The position numbers and the translations under genes are program-made. From Leucobacter chromiisoli (GTDB taxonomy: Bacteria; Actinomycetota; Actinomycetes; Actinomycetales; Microbacteriaceae): 64,000 bases of DNA. Positions 43,859 through 52,399 of this stretch are shown here, in pieces. Each line of letters begins with the position of its first letter. Position 1 is the first letter of the stretch. The notes below the pieces were generated by a model. That model did not search any database, was not told the DNA's origin, and was given only the letters and a program-made list of their open reading frames with translations. The stretch is taken from the NCBI RefSeq assembly GCF_016522505.1, contig NZ_JAEHOH010000010.1, forward strand, positions 1 to 64,000, written 5' to 3'.

Positions 43859-43887
43859 TTGTCCCGGCCGGGTCGCGGATATACATT
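43859..43887 (+). promoter_or_regulatory. Candidate promoter of the surface protein gene
   Basis: TTGTCC (43859-43864) and TACATT (43882-43887) are separated by 17 bp, the usual housekeeping -35/-10 spacing. The ATG is 18 nt further on, with GAGAGGA as ribosome site. Confidence 0.5.
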
Positions 43888-43905
43888 GGCTGGGGGAGAG
43901 GAACG

Positions 43906-45354
43906 ATGCGCACGGGGAATGCTGGGGCTCCGCACATCCCGACCGGTGGAGAGCGGGCGATGCGACGTCTGACTCGGGCGACGGTCGCGGTCGTCCTCGG
44001 CGCGATCGCGCTCACCGCCTCTGGGCCGGCGCCGGCGCTCGGGCTGCCGGGGCCGCCGGATGCCCGAGTCGAGCCGAGGTCGGATCCCGGAGACGCCGCC
44101 GGGGAGACCAGCTCGGCAGAGACGACCTCGGACGAGACCGGTTCCGGGGAGACCGGCTCCGGGGAGACGAGTTCCGACGGGGCCGCGGATCTCCAGGTGC
44201 TCCTGATGCCGTACTGGCTCGGGCACGGAAGCCCGGTGAACGCCCTCGTCGCGGTGCGCAACAACGGAACGACGGTGTCGACCGGCCACACCCTGCAGTT
44301 CGCTCCGCAGCTCGGGAGCGACCGGACGGTGACCGTGCGCACCGAGGGGTGCACCGAGGACGGACGGGGGTTCCGCTGCGTCTCCGGAGCCCTGCGCCCG
44401 GGTGAGATGCGCCAGTACCACTTCGTCTTCTCAGTGCCGAGCGCCGAGGGGGAGCTCTGGCCCCCGTTCTGGATCGCGAGCGTGGCGGGCGCCGAGCCCG
44501 ACCTCGACAGCGACAACGACCGCGCCGTACTGGAGCTGCCCGACTCCACGCACGTCCAGATCGAATCCGACATCACGACGAGAGTCGAGGATGTCGACGG
44601 CGATGGCAGAGCGACGCCGGGGGAGCGGATGGAGGTCTACGTCTACTTCGCGAACGACAGCGCCTACGAGTTGCAGGATGTGCAGGTGGAGATCAGCGGG
44701 ACGGTGAACGACCACCGGCGGCTGCCCGAGACGATCGCGCCCGGCGAGGAGACGACGGTCAGATTCGATGCGACGGTGCCGGATCTCGGACCGGAGGCGA
44801 CGAGCGGAGCGAGCGCCCACGTCATGGCCCGTGCGGTGGGCGGTTCGGTCTCGACGTCGACCGGTACGCTCATGCTGCTCGGCCCCTACGCCTCGCCCAA
44901 TCCGGAGGGCCCGCTCGGACCGCAGCCGGAGCCGACGAAGCACGATCCTCTCTCGGGGACCGTCGTGGACCTCGAGGCGGAGCTCGCCGCTCGGCAGTGG
45001 GTCGAGGAGTGGCGGAGGCTCGAGGAGCGGCGGGCGTCGCAGGTCGAGGGGGACCTCGGAGAACCGGCGACCGAGACCGATGCCGGCACCGATGCCGCGG
45101 GGTCAGAGGTCGAGGAGCCGGGGCTCACCACGGCCGCGATCCCGGACCCCGGGCGCCCTCGGAAGGCGACCGATGCGGCACCAGCGGATCCCGGCGTCGC
45201 CGGCGTCGGCGCGGGGCAGCTCGCCACCGCAGGCATCGGGGCGCTGCGAGGTCCGATCATCGCGGCGAGCGCGCTGGTCGGCCTGGGGGTGATCCTCGCG
45301 CAGATCGGCATCTCCCGGCAGATCAGCGCGGCCCGACCCCGGCGATTCGGGTAG
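43906..45354 (+). CDS. Membrane-anchored surface protein with repeat-like beta domains
   Basis: 482 residues. Signal peptide (RATVAVVLGAIALTASGPAPALG), a Ser/Thr/Glu low-complexity stretch (TSSAETTSDETGSGETGSGE), two CARDB/DUF11-like beta domains (about 95-190 and 200-300; the latter begins DITTRVEDVDGDGRATPGER), then a disordered acidic region and a C-terminal transmembrane helix with a basic end (IGISRQISAARPRRFG). GAGAGGA lies before the ATG. Convergent with the ECF sigma gene by 12 nt; a link to it is plausible but unproven. Confidence 0.7.
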   Translation: MRTGNAGAPHIPTGGERAMRRLTRATVAVVLGAIALTASGPAPALGLPGPPDARVEPRSDPGDAAGETSSAETTSDETGSGETGSGETSSDGAADLQVLLMPYWLGHGSPVNALVAVRNNGTTVSTGHTLQFAPQLGSDRTVTVRTEGCTEDGRGFRCVSGALRPGEMRQYHFVFSVPSAEGELWPPFWIASVAGAEPDLDSDNDRAVLELPDSTHVQIESDITTRVEDVDGDGRATPGERMEVYVYFANDSAYELQDVQVEISGTVNDHRRLPETIAPGEETTVRFDATVPDLGPEATSGASAHVMARAVGGSVSTSTGTLMLLGPYASPNPEGPLGPQPEPTKHDPLSGTVVDLEAELAARQWVEEWRRLEERRASQVEGDLGEPATETDAGTDAAGSEVEEPGLTTAAIPDPGRPRKATDAAPADPGVAGVGAGQLATAGIGALRGPIIAASALVGLGVILAQIGISRQISAARPRRFG

Positions 45355-45366
45355 CGGCCTCGGCTT

Positions 45367-46512
45367 TCACGGCGCCCGGCGGAAGCGGCTCGCGTCCTCG
45401 TCCCAACCGCTCCAGTCGCCGAAGTAGAGCAGTTCCGCGCCGCCGCCGTCGGGCCGGCTGCCGGAATCCTCGTCCTCGGCATCCTCGGTGAGCGTCCCAT
45501 CGACGTTGGAATCGACCTCCGGCTCCTCGCCCGAGGGATCGCGGTCGCCCGTCCCCACGGCGGGATCACCGCCGACGTCCGCACCCGTCGTCGCAGACGG
45601 CTCCACGGTCTCGGTGGTGGTGGGCGGCGGCGGAGGAGGATCGAACGCCGGAGGGACGACGGTGACCGTCACCGAGAAGGAGGCGGCCACCGCCGCCGAT
45701 GTCGCGAGGGAAGGGATCAGCTTCTCCCGCCACTCGCGGGTCAGCGCGATGACACCGGCGAGACCCAGGCCCACCGCGGATGCCTGCTCGAGGAACTGGG
45801 CGTAGCGAGTACGGCACGCCCCGCAGCCCTCCAGGTGGGTCTCGGCCTCGGCGCGACGCCGGGTGCCCCGCTTCCCCCACCGAAGGATGCCGAAGTGCTT
45901 CACCGTCTGGACGCATCCCGCGGGAAGGGTCGACGACGGGCGATGGAGGTGCTGCATCCATCCTTTGCGCAGCCCCTCGCGGGCCCGTTTGAGCAGGGCC
46001 GAGGCGGAGTTCGGCGAGAGCTGCAGATCCTCGGCGACCTCCTGGACCGGTCTGCCTTCGAGATCGACCGCGACGATGACCCGCCGCCACCGGTCGGGGA
46101 GCTCTGTCAGCGCGACGGCTGCGGCCTCCCGCTCCTCCCGGAGGAGGGCGTCCGGGAGCTCGCCGTCGTCCTCCGCGAGCGACTCCAGGTCCTCGAGCCG
46201 CGTCGTCCGCCGCTGAGCCCTCCAGTGCTTCGCGAAGACCGACTCCATGGTCTTGTAGAGGTAGCCGCGGAACGACTCGGTGGGCCCGCCCCCGCCGAGG
46301 AGCGTCTGGAACACCAGCGTGAAGCTCTCCGCGACGACGTCCTCGGCGGCCGTCGGGTCCTTCTTCATCGCCCAGGCCCTGGCCGTCGGGCCGTGCCGCC
46401 GCCAGAGGAGGTCGAGCGGCCACGTCTCGCCGCCGCGGATGATGCGGCACAGCTCGTCGTCGGCGAGGCGCTCACGGCCGTCCTCGGAGGTCGGCCCGGT
46501 TGTCGTCACCAC
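45367..46512 (-). CDS. ECF sigma factor with built-in zinc-finger anti-sigma and membrane domain
   Basis: 381 residues from GTG at 46512 (GGGGGA upstream). Sigma region 2 at about 20-95 (WRRHGPTARAWAMKKDPTAAEDVVAESF) and region 4 at about 115-175 (LPDRWRRVIVAVDLEG, VAEDLQLSPNSASALLKRAREGL). Instead of ending there it continues with Cys191-region and THLEGCGACRTRYAQFLEQ, which holds the Hx3Cx2C zinc pattern of ZAS anti-sigma factors. A hydrophobic segment (LATSAAVAASFSVTVTVVPPA) and a 90-residue Pro/Asp/Glu tail follow. So it carries its own anti-sigma-like membrane domain. Resembles the ECF groups with C-terminal fused anti-sigma. Confidence 0.8.
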   Translation of the reverse strand: MVTTTGPTSEDGRERLADDELCRIIRGGETWPLDLLWRRHGPTARAWAMKKDPTAAEDVVAESFTLVFQTLLGGGGPTESFRGYLYKTMESVFAKHWRAQRRTTRLEDLESLAEDDGELPDALLREEREAAAVALTELPDRWRRVIVAVDLEGRPVQEVAEDLQLSPNSASALLKRAREGLRKGWMQHLHRPSSTLPAGCVQTVKHFGILRWGKRGTRRRAEAETHLEGCGACRTRYAQFLEQASAVGLGLAGVIALTREWREKLIPSLATSAAVAASFSVTVTVVPPAFDPPPPPPTTTETVEPSATTGADVGGDPAVGTGDRDPSGEEPEVDSNVDGTLTEDAEDEDSGSRPDGGGAELLYFGDWSGWDEDASRFRRAP

Positions 46513-46604
46513 GCGCTTCCCCCGGAGAACATCGTCACCCGCCGACGACGATTCTCCCCACAGGATACGACATGAGCCCGGTCGGGGTGCCGGAACGCGG
46601 AAGA

Positions 46605-46648
46605 GGCCGCGTCCCGGGTCTGCGGACAGCGAGACCCGGGAGGCGGCC
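46605..46648 (-). terminator. Terminator after the alcohol dehydrogenase
   Basis: TCCCGGGTCT (46612-46621) pairs with AGACCCGGGA (46632-46641), enclosed by GGCCGC (46605-46610) and GCGGCC (46643-46648). The stem is followed on the minus strand by CTCTTCC. A tandem GAACCGGGCCCG-like repeat lies between it and the dehydrogenase stop. Confidence 0.65.
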
Positions 46649-46726
46649 CCTTCCGTGGGGGAGCCCGTCGGCCGAGAACCGGGAGGACCGGGCCGCGGGA
46701 ACCGGGCCCGAGAACCGGGCCCGCGC

Positions 46727-47845
46727 TCAGTACTCGATGACGGAGCGGATGCCCTTGCCCTGGCGCATCTGGGCGAACGCCTCGTTGACGTCATCCAGCT
46801 TGATGCGGTCGGTGACCATCGAGTCGAGGTCGACCTTGCCCTCCATATAGAGGTCGACGATCTTCGGGAAGTCGATCGACATGCGGGTCGAGCCGTAGTT
46901 GCAGCCGATCAGCTTCTTCTCCTGGTCGCTCATCACGAAGGGATCGATCGAGATCTTCACCCCGTCGGCGACCTGCCCCACGACGACGGCGGTACCGCCG
47001 CGGCGCACCGCCTCGTAGCAGGCTTCGATCGTGAAGGGCAGGCCGATCGCCTCGAAGGCGTAGTCGACGCCGCGTCCGCCCGTGAGCTCGCGCACCGCCT
47101 CGACGAGGTTGACCTTGCGGCTGTTCACGGTGTGCGTGGCGCCGAAGGTGCGGCCGAGCTCGAGCTTCTCCTCGCTCACGTCGGCGACGATGATCTGCTT
47201 CGCACCGGCGAGGCGCGCGCCCTGCACGACGTTGAGGCCGACGCCGCCGCAGCCGACGACGAGCACCGTCGAACCGGGCTCGACCTTCGCGGTGTTGATC
47301 ACCGCGCCGATGCCGGTGGTGACGGCGCAGCCCACGAGGGCGGCCTGTGCGAGCGGCGCGTCCTTGCGGATCTTGATCGCCGCCGAGGCGGGCACCATGG
47401 CGTGATCGCCGAAGGATCCGACCGCGAGGAAGCTCTTCACATCCTGCTCGCCGTCGCTGAGCCGCGGCTTGCCGTCGAAGAAGACGTGCTGGTAGGCGGT
47501 CTCGTTGGCGAGCTGGCAGAGCACGGGGTTGCCCGAGACGCAGAACTCGCACTTCTGGCAGGAGGGGGTCCAGGAGAGGATCACGTGGTCGTCGACCTCG
47601 AGGTCGGAGACCTCCGACCCGACGGCGACGACGATGCCCGCGCCCTCGTGGCCGAGCACGAGCGGTGCCGGGGTCTCCCAGTCGCCGTCGAGCGCGTGCA
47701 GATCGCTGTGGCACACGCCGGAGGCGGCGAGCTTCACGAGCACCTCGTTCGGGCCGGGCTCGGCGGAGATCCGCAGATCCTGGATCTCGAGGGGCTGCTG
47801 GGGGCCGGTGAAGACGGCGGCCCTCACGTCGACGGTGCTGCTCAT
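46727..47845 (-). CDS. Zinc-dependent alcohol dehydrogenase
   Basis: 372 residues. GroES-like domain with the catalytic-zinc CHSDLH and GHEGAGIVVAVG, the structural-zinc cluster CQKCEFCVSGNPVLC, then the Rossmann fold (GCGGVGLNVVQGARLAGA). Oxidises a primary alcohol or aldehyde with NAD; class III-like members use mycothiol/NDMA-type cofactors in actinobacteria, so the cofactor is not certain. AAAGGA lies 9 nt before the ATG, which overlaps the upstream unknown gene's stop (ATGA). Third gene of an APC-permease run. Confidence 0.9.
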   Translation of the reverse strand: MSSTVDVRAAVFTGPQQPLEIQDLRISAEPGPNEVLVKLAASGVCHSDLHALDGDWETPAPLVLGHEGAGIVVAVGSEVSDLEVDDHVILSWTPSCQKCEFCVSGNPVLCQLANETAYQHVFFDGKPRLSDGEQDVKSFLAVGSFGDHAMVPASAAIKIRKDAPLAQAALVGCAVTTGIGAVINTAKVEPGSTVLVVGCGGVGLNVVQGARLAGAKQIIVADVSEEKLELGRTFGATHTVNSRKVNLVEAVRELTGGRGVDYAFEAIGLPFTIEACYEAVRRGGTAVVVGQVADGVKISIDPFVMSDQEKKLIGCNYGSTRMSIDFPKIVDLYMEGKVDLDSMVTDRIKLDDVNEAFAQMRQGKGIRSVIEY

Positions 47846-48483
47846 GATGCTGGTCCTTTCTGGGTGGGTGATGAGGGGTCTGGGGCGCTCAAGCCGCGCA
47901 CGGCGCGGATGAGCTCGAGGATGCGTTCGGGCTCGCCCTGCGGGAAGGCCGTGGCCTTGAACACCGGCGGGATGAGCACCCACACGTAGGAGCCGCCGAG
48001 CGGCGTGACGGTGAGGGTGCGCCCGCCGCCCGTCGTCGCGATGGTCGAGGAGTGGAGGTCGATGCCGTCGAGGAGGGGGCCCGCGACCTCGTTGAGCCGT
48101 CGCAGGGCCCCGGATCCGCCGCTCGGGGCCGCCCCGCCGCCTCGCGCGGGGCCGCCCGTGGCGCGGCCGGCCGCGGGAACGTAGCGCGCTCCGCCGCGAT
48201 CCCGATGCGAGACCGCGACCCCCGACGGCGCCGCGGAGCCGTCGGGCAGCGTCGTCGAGATCGCGAGGTTGTAGACGCGGGAGAAGATGTAGTTCCCCGG
48301 GTCGTAGCTCAGGGTCAGCTCGATGCCGTCGGGGGTCCGCACGTCGACCGTCGTCTGCGTCGTCGCCGTGACCTCGCCGAACTGCTCGGCGACGAGGCGC
48401 AGCGCCCGCCGGGCGCGGTCCACGATGGGACCGTTTCCGGCGAGCGCGTGCTTCCGCTCGGCTCGCGCTCGGAAGGGCGTCAA
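47842..48483 (-). CDS. Unknown protein between the permease and alcohol dehydrogenase
   Basis: 213 residues starting at TTG 48483, which overlaps the permease stop (TTGA); its own stop overlaps the dehydrogenase start (ATGA). The double overlap shows three tightly coupled cistrons. GGAGGG lies just before. The sequence has a conserved-looking core (VDVRTPDGIELTLSYDPGN, YIFSRVYNLAISTTL) and C-terminal VWVLIPPVFKATAFPQGEPE, with a Gly/Ala-rich linker. I do not recognise the family. Confidence 0.65.
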   Translation of the reverse strand: MTPFRARAERKHALAGNGPIVDRARRALRLVAEQFGEVTATTQTTVDVRTPDGIELTLSYDPGNYIFSRVYNLAISTTLPDGSAAPSGVAVSHRDRGGARYVPAAGRATGGPARGGGAAPSGGSGALRRLNEVAGPLLDGIDLHSSTIATTGGGRTLTVTPLGGSYVWVLIPPVFKATAFPQGEPERILELIRAVRGLSAPDPSSPTQKGPAS

Positions 48484-49937
48484 CGGCCCTCCGCGCCCTC
48501 GGCCGTCACAGCCTCGCCGCGCGCTGCGACGGCCTCGGCCGCGGTGTACTCGCCGCCGAGATCCTCGGAGCGGACCACGATGTTGGCCTGCGTGTGCGTC
48601 AGATCGGTCGGCGTGAACAGCGGCAGGCGGTTCCTCTTGAGCCATACGATCCCGAACAGCGCGATCGCGGCGATGATGATGCCGGCCGTTCCCCAGACCA
48701 CGAGGCGCTGCTCCATCTCGGGCACGATGAACGCGATCAGGTAGGCGCACGAGGCGATGCCGATGATCTGCGGCAGCGGGTAGAGCGGCGTCTTGAAGGG
48801 GCGCTTCGCGTTGGGGTAGCGGCGGCGCAGCACGATCACGTCGATCTGGGCGATGATGTAGCTGAGCAGCCACGTGGTGCAGGCGATGCTGATGAGGTTG
48901 AGGATCAGGTCGATCCCGCCCTCGGCGAACGTCGAGTAGAGCAGCACCGACGCCATGCATCCGGCGGTGACGAGCATGCCCGCCCACGGCACCCGGGTGC
49001 GACGGCTCACCTTGGCGAACCACTTCGGCAGCAGGCCCTCGTTGGCCAGGCCGTAGAGCATGCGCGGGATCGCGGCGAGGTAGGAGTTGCCGGTCGAGAA
49101 GGAGGCCAGGATCGTGACGAGCGTCATGATGAGGCCGCCCGTGGCGCCGAAGATCGCGGTCGCGCCGACGACGTGCGGGATCGAGGATCCGGCCATCTCC
49201 GCGAGGTCGGCGAAGCGGGTCGCGCCCCAGCCGAACAGCACGTCGACCAGGAAGATCGTGAAGACCCCGACGACCATGGCGAGGGGGATGTTCTTCCAGG
49301 GGCGCTTCACCTCTTCTGCGAGGGGCGCCACGAACTCCATGCCGATGTAGAGCCAGATCGCGACGGCGCCCATCGAGGCGAGCGTGCCCCAGTCGGTGTT
49401 GAGCACGGGGTTGTCGACGGGCTCGCTGCTGGAGAGGCCGAAGACGCCGGCGAGGCCCATGATCGCGAGGATGCCCATCATGCCGAACACGAGGGGGATC
49501 TGCACGCGGGCGAAGATGTCGACGCCCGAGAGGTTCAGGGTGAGCAGCACCGCGAGGAGCAGGAAGGAGAAGGCGGGGGCCGGGAAGCCGGTGAGGGACT
49601 CGAACGAGTCGCCGGCGACGAGCAGCTGCGTGCCGCCGTCGGCCGAGACGAGGACGAGGTAGCCGCCGAGCACCGCGATGATCGCCATGAGGCGGCCCAG
49701 TGCGGGGAGCGTGTACTCGCCGACCATACCGCCGCCGGGCAGCATCGATGCGAGCTCGCCGTAGGAGATGGCCACCATCGTGATGATGATGAGGCCGATG
49801 AAGGCCGGGATCGCGAAGGCGAGTCCGCCGGTGCCGAACCCGTTGCCGAGGGACACCATCGCCGTGCCCGAGACAACGAGGCCGGTGGAGGCGGCGTATG
49901 CGGCCCCGAATCCGAGACTTCGTTTGAGTTTCGTCAT
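48480..49937 (-). CDS. APC-family amino acid/amine permease
   Basis: 485 residues, about 12 membrane segments. Opens SLGFGAAYAASTGLVVSGTAMVSLGNGFG, then IISYGELASMLPGGGMVGEY in the region equivalent to the APC binding site. AEEVKRPWKNIP and NSYLAAIPRMLYGLANEGLLP are conserved. AGGAG lies 7 nt before ATG. The C-terminus is a charged tail. With a PucR regulator upstream and an alcohol dehydrogenase downstream it probably imports an amine or amino alcohol. Confidence 0.9.
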   Translation of the reverse strand: MTKLKRSLGFGAAYAASTGLVVSGTAMVSLGNGFGTGGLAFAIPAFIGLIIITMVAISYGELASMLPGGGMVGEYTLPALGRLMAIIAVLGGYLVLVSADGGTQLLVAGDSFESLTGFPAPAFSFLLLAVLLTLNLSGVDIFARVQIPLVFGMMGILAIMGLAGVFGLSSSEPVDNPVLNTDWGTLASMGAVAIWLYIGMEFVAPLAEEVKRPWKNIPLAMVVGVFTIFLVDVLFGWGATRFADLAEMAGSSIPHVVGATAIFGATGGLIMTLVTILASFSTGNSYLAAIPRMLYGLANEGLLPKWFAKVSRRTRVPWAGMLVTAGCMASVLLYSTFAEGGIDLILNLISIACTTWLLSYIIAQIDVIVLRRRYPNAKRPFKTPLYPLPQIIGIASCAYLIAFIVPEMEQRLVVWGTAGIIIAAIALFGIVWLKRNRLPLFTPTDLTHTQANIVVRSEDLGGEYTAAEAVAARGEAVTAEGAEGR

Positions 49938-49966
49938 TTATCAGCTCCTTTGCGCATGACCGTCGT

Positions 49967-50055
49967 ATGCGACGCATCCCAGCATGCGGCATGGACAACG
50001 ATGTCGCATTGGACAGAATGACGCATTCTTCGATGGGCCTGGACCAGTTGTCCAG
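49967..50055. promoter_or_regulatory. Candidate PucR-type operator region
   Basis: Palindrome ATGCGACGCAT (49967-49977), two direct repeats of the form TGGACA-N-ATG-N-CGCATT (about 49992-50010 and 50010-50027, the second containing GAATG-ACG-CATTC), and CTGGAC-N5-GTCCAG (50039-50055). They fill the gap between the PucR gene stop and the permease start, where the operon promoter should be. Confidence 0.45.
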
Positions 50056-50085
50056 CCGACAGGGGTGAGATATATTTCAGAAGCG

Positions 50086-51702
50086 CTACCCGCGGGCGCT
50101 CTCTTCGACAGTCTGCTCGCGGCGGTAGTAGCGGAGGGCGAGCGCGAGGTCGGCGCGCACCTGGAAGTCCTCGAGATCCGAGCCCGTGAGCGAGGCGATC
50201 TGATCCAGCCGGTTGGTCAGCGTGTGCCGGTGCACCTCGAGCTCTCTCGCCGCGGGGAGTTGCCGACCGTGGTGCTTCAGCCAGACCTGCAGCGTGCGGA
50301 GCAGCTCGGAGCCCTGCGCGCGATCGTGCGCGCTCAGCGGGCCGAGCACCCGGCGGGCGACGTGCGTCGCATCGGAGGCGTCGATGAGGTCGGCCACGCC
50401 GTCACGCCAGATGTCGGGGAACGCGGTGACCCCCGCCGCCCCGCGGCGCAGGCCGAACTCCGCGGCCTTCTTCGCCTCCTCGAGGGCGAGCTCCAGCCCC
50501 TCCCAGCGGTCGCAGCGGGATCGCCCGAGCACCATGCCGAACGATCGCAACTGCCGGATCACGCGCTCGGCGTCGTCCTCGTGCACGAGCACCGCGATGT
50601 CGCTGCGGTACTGGGCGAAGAAGACCGGGCGCTCCTCCTCGGGGCTCATCGACTCGAGCGCCGGCATGATCCGACCCGCATCGAAGTGCTGCGGAATCCC
50701 GACCAGCGTCACGATCGGCGGTGTCGGCAGCGGGCCCCAGACGCTCTCGACGATGTGCCTCGTCACGCCGATGCTGCCGGAGAGCAGCAGCTGCAGCAGC
50801 GCCTGGCGCAGCGTGGTGTGCAGCGAGGCGAGCGCCTGGTTCTGCTCGAGCGAGACGCTCACGAGCGCGAGCACGCTCGACAGCACGTTGCGCGACACGT
50901 CGTCGAAACCGCGGCTGAGGGTGAGCACGAGCATGCCGCTCGGGTCCCCGGGCTCGCCGAGCATCTGGAGCACGGCCTCCACCTCCGGAGTCACCTGCGT
51001 GGAACGGAAGCGCAGCTCGCCCTCGAGGGTCCTCCGCACGATGGGGGTCAGCTCGGCCTCCTGCACGCGCGGTCCCTCCGGCGCCTCGACCAGGGTGACC
51101 GGGTGGCCGAGCGAATCGTAGAGGGCGACGCCGCAGCCGAGCTGCCTCGCGGTCTCCCGCAGCGTCGCGGTGAGCCCGTCGCGACGCGTGGCGGCGTTGG
51201 CGATGGCCTTCTGCGCTCGCAGCGACCGGGTGTACCGCTCGGTCTGGTCGCGCTGCAGCACGCGTGCGGCCTCCTGCAGCAGGTCCATGAACGAGATCTC
51301 GTAGGGGACGTCGAAGAGGATCAGCCCGTGCCGGATGCAGGCGCGGGCGAGCTCGTGGGGCACCCCCTTGTGCAGCACGTCGCTGCCGAAGCCGATGCCG
51401 ATCACGCCGTGCGCGGCGACGAGGGCGGCGTAGTCGTCGTAGATGCGGTCCAGGCGCTCGGGGGAGACCCGGACCTCCGGAACTGAGGGGTCGGCCGAGC
51501 TCGTCACCGGGAACTGCCAGCCGAGCGTCAGGATGACCTCGGCCGGCCCCAGGAACGGTGTGGGGTCGATCATGTCGGTGGCGTGCAGCCACTCGAACTC
51601 CTGGTCGAAGGCGTGCTGCTCGGGTGCGTCGTCCTTGCCGCCGACGACGAGGCGGAGGTGGAGGGACGGGTTCTGCAGCAGCTTGCGGAGACTCAGGGAC
51701 AC
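50086..51702 (-). CDS. PucR/CdaR-family transcriptional regulator
   Basis: 538 residues. N-terminal PucR sensor (about 1-170) including MIDPTPFLGPAEVILTLGW, a GGDEF-like middle segment, and the C-terminal HTH_30 domain (LRTLQVWLKHHGRQLPAARE, LEVHRHTLTNRLDQIASLTG, DLEDFQVRADLALALRYY). Leaderless GTG at 51702 after TAGCAT with a 6-nt gap. PucR relatives control nitrogen-compound catabolism. It directly precedes the permease operon on the same strand, so it is its likely regulator. Confidence 0.9.
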   Translation of the reverse strand: MSLSLRKLLQNPSLHLRLVVGGKDDAPEQHAFDQEFEWLHATDMIDPTPFLGPAEVILTLGWQFPVTSSADPSVPEVRVSPERLDRIYDDYAALVAAHGVIGIGFGSDVLHKGVPHELARACIRHGLILFDVPYEISFMDLLQEAARVLQRDQTERYTRSLRAQKAIANAATRRDGLTATLRETARQLGCGVALYDSLGHPVTLVEAPEGPRVQEAELTPIVRRTLEGELRFRSTQVTPEVEAVLQMLGEPGDPSGMLVLTLSRGFDDVSRNVLSSVLALVSVSLEQNQALASLHTTLRQALLQLLLSGSIGVTRHIVESVWGPLPTPPIVTLVGIPQHFDAGRIMPALESMSPEEERPVFFAQYRSDIAVLVHEDDAERVIRQLRSFGMVLGRSRCDRWEGLELALEEAKKAAEFGLRRGAAGVTAFPDIWRDGVADLIDASDATHVARRVLGPLSAHDRAQGSELLRTLQVWLKHHGRQLPAARELEVHRHTLTNRLDQIASLTGSDLEDFQVRADLALALRYYRREQTVEESARG

Positions 51703-51708
51703 GCCCCA

Positions 51709-51714
51709 ATGCTA
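51709..51714 (-). promoter_or_regulatory. -10 box TAGCAT for the PucR gene
   Basis: TAGCAT on the minus strand, 6 nt before GTG at 51702. Confidence 0.5.
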
Positions 51715-51841
51715 CGCGGGCTCACGCCCGGCCGGCCGGTGCGGGCTTTCGCATATTCGTCCGGTGCGGGCGGGCGTCTGGACGCCCGGCCCCTGTCGGC
51801 CTCGGTCTTCCGGTCTCCGCCTCTGTCTGCCGGCGCGCCGT

Positions 51842-52348
51842 CTAGACGGTGCGAACGGGAGTGCCGGCCGCGATGCCGGTACGGCGCTGGAACGCCGTGT
51901 CGGTCACGGCCGTGGCCCCCGGGTCGCGCGGTTTCGCCGATCCGGGATCCCCGTGCGTCGGGAAGCCGAGCTCGGCGACGACGGGATGCGCGGCTGCCGC
52001 GAGGTCGAGCGTCAGCGCGGTGACCGATCCGGCGAGCGGAACGCCGAGCTCGGCGACCACTCGCGAGAGCGCCGAGCGAACGGCGGCGGCGAGGGCCGCG
52101 GGGTCCTCTCCTCCCAGGCGGACCTCGGAGCGGCCGTAGGTGACGCCGTCGCCCGAGACCGCCTCGGCGACCAGGGTGCCGCCGGAGCGCCGCACGGCCA
52201 GCTCCAGCACCCCGCTCGACGACGCCGGAGCGGTCGAGAAGGGGAGGGGGATCCCGCCGGGCGGAACACCGTCCGGCGTCGTGCCGGATGCTGCTCCGTG
52301 ATCGTGGTGCTCGGGTTCCGAGCCGCCGAAACTGAACTTGAGGTCCAT
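51842..52348 (-). CDS. Hypothetical protein
   Basis: 168 residues. Begins MDLKFSFGGSEPEHHDHG. Cytoplasmic, no signal. The middle (VVAELGVPLAGSVTALTLDLAAAAHPVVAELGFPTHG) and the end (AFQRRTGIAAGTPVRTV) faintly recall the N-terminal sugar-kinase (FGGY) fold, but no active-site residues or ATP motif are present. Leaderless ATG after TAGGCT with a 6-nt gap. Divergent from the GNAT-AAA+ fusion with only 51 bp between, so the two may be related. Confidence 0.6.
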   Translation of the reverse strand: MDLKFSFGGSEPEHHDHGAASGTTPDGVPPGGIPLPFSTAPASSSGVLELAVRRSGGTLVAEAVSGDGVTYGRSEVRLGGEDPAALAAAVRSALSRVVAELGVPLAGSVTALTLDLAAAAHPVVAELGFPTHGDPGSAKPRDPGATAVTDTAFQRRTGIAAGTPVRTV

Positions 52349-52354
52349 GCACCC

Positions 52355-52360
52355 AGCCTA
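52355..52360 (-). promoter_or_regulatory. -10 box TAGGCT for the 52348 gene
   Basis: TAGGCT on the minus strand, 6 nt before ATG at 52348. Confidence 0.5.
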
Positions 52361-52387
52361 ACCTCCTCGGCTGGCCCGCTCTTCTGC

Positions 52388-52393
52388 CAGGAT
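52388..52393 (+). promoter_or_regulatory. -10 box CAGGAT for the GNAT-AAA+ gene
   Basis: CAGGAT, 6 nt before ATG at 52400. Confidence 0.45.
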
Positions 52394-52399
52394 GGGCGC

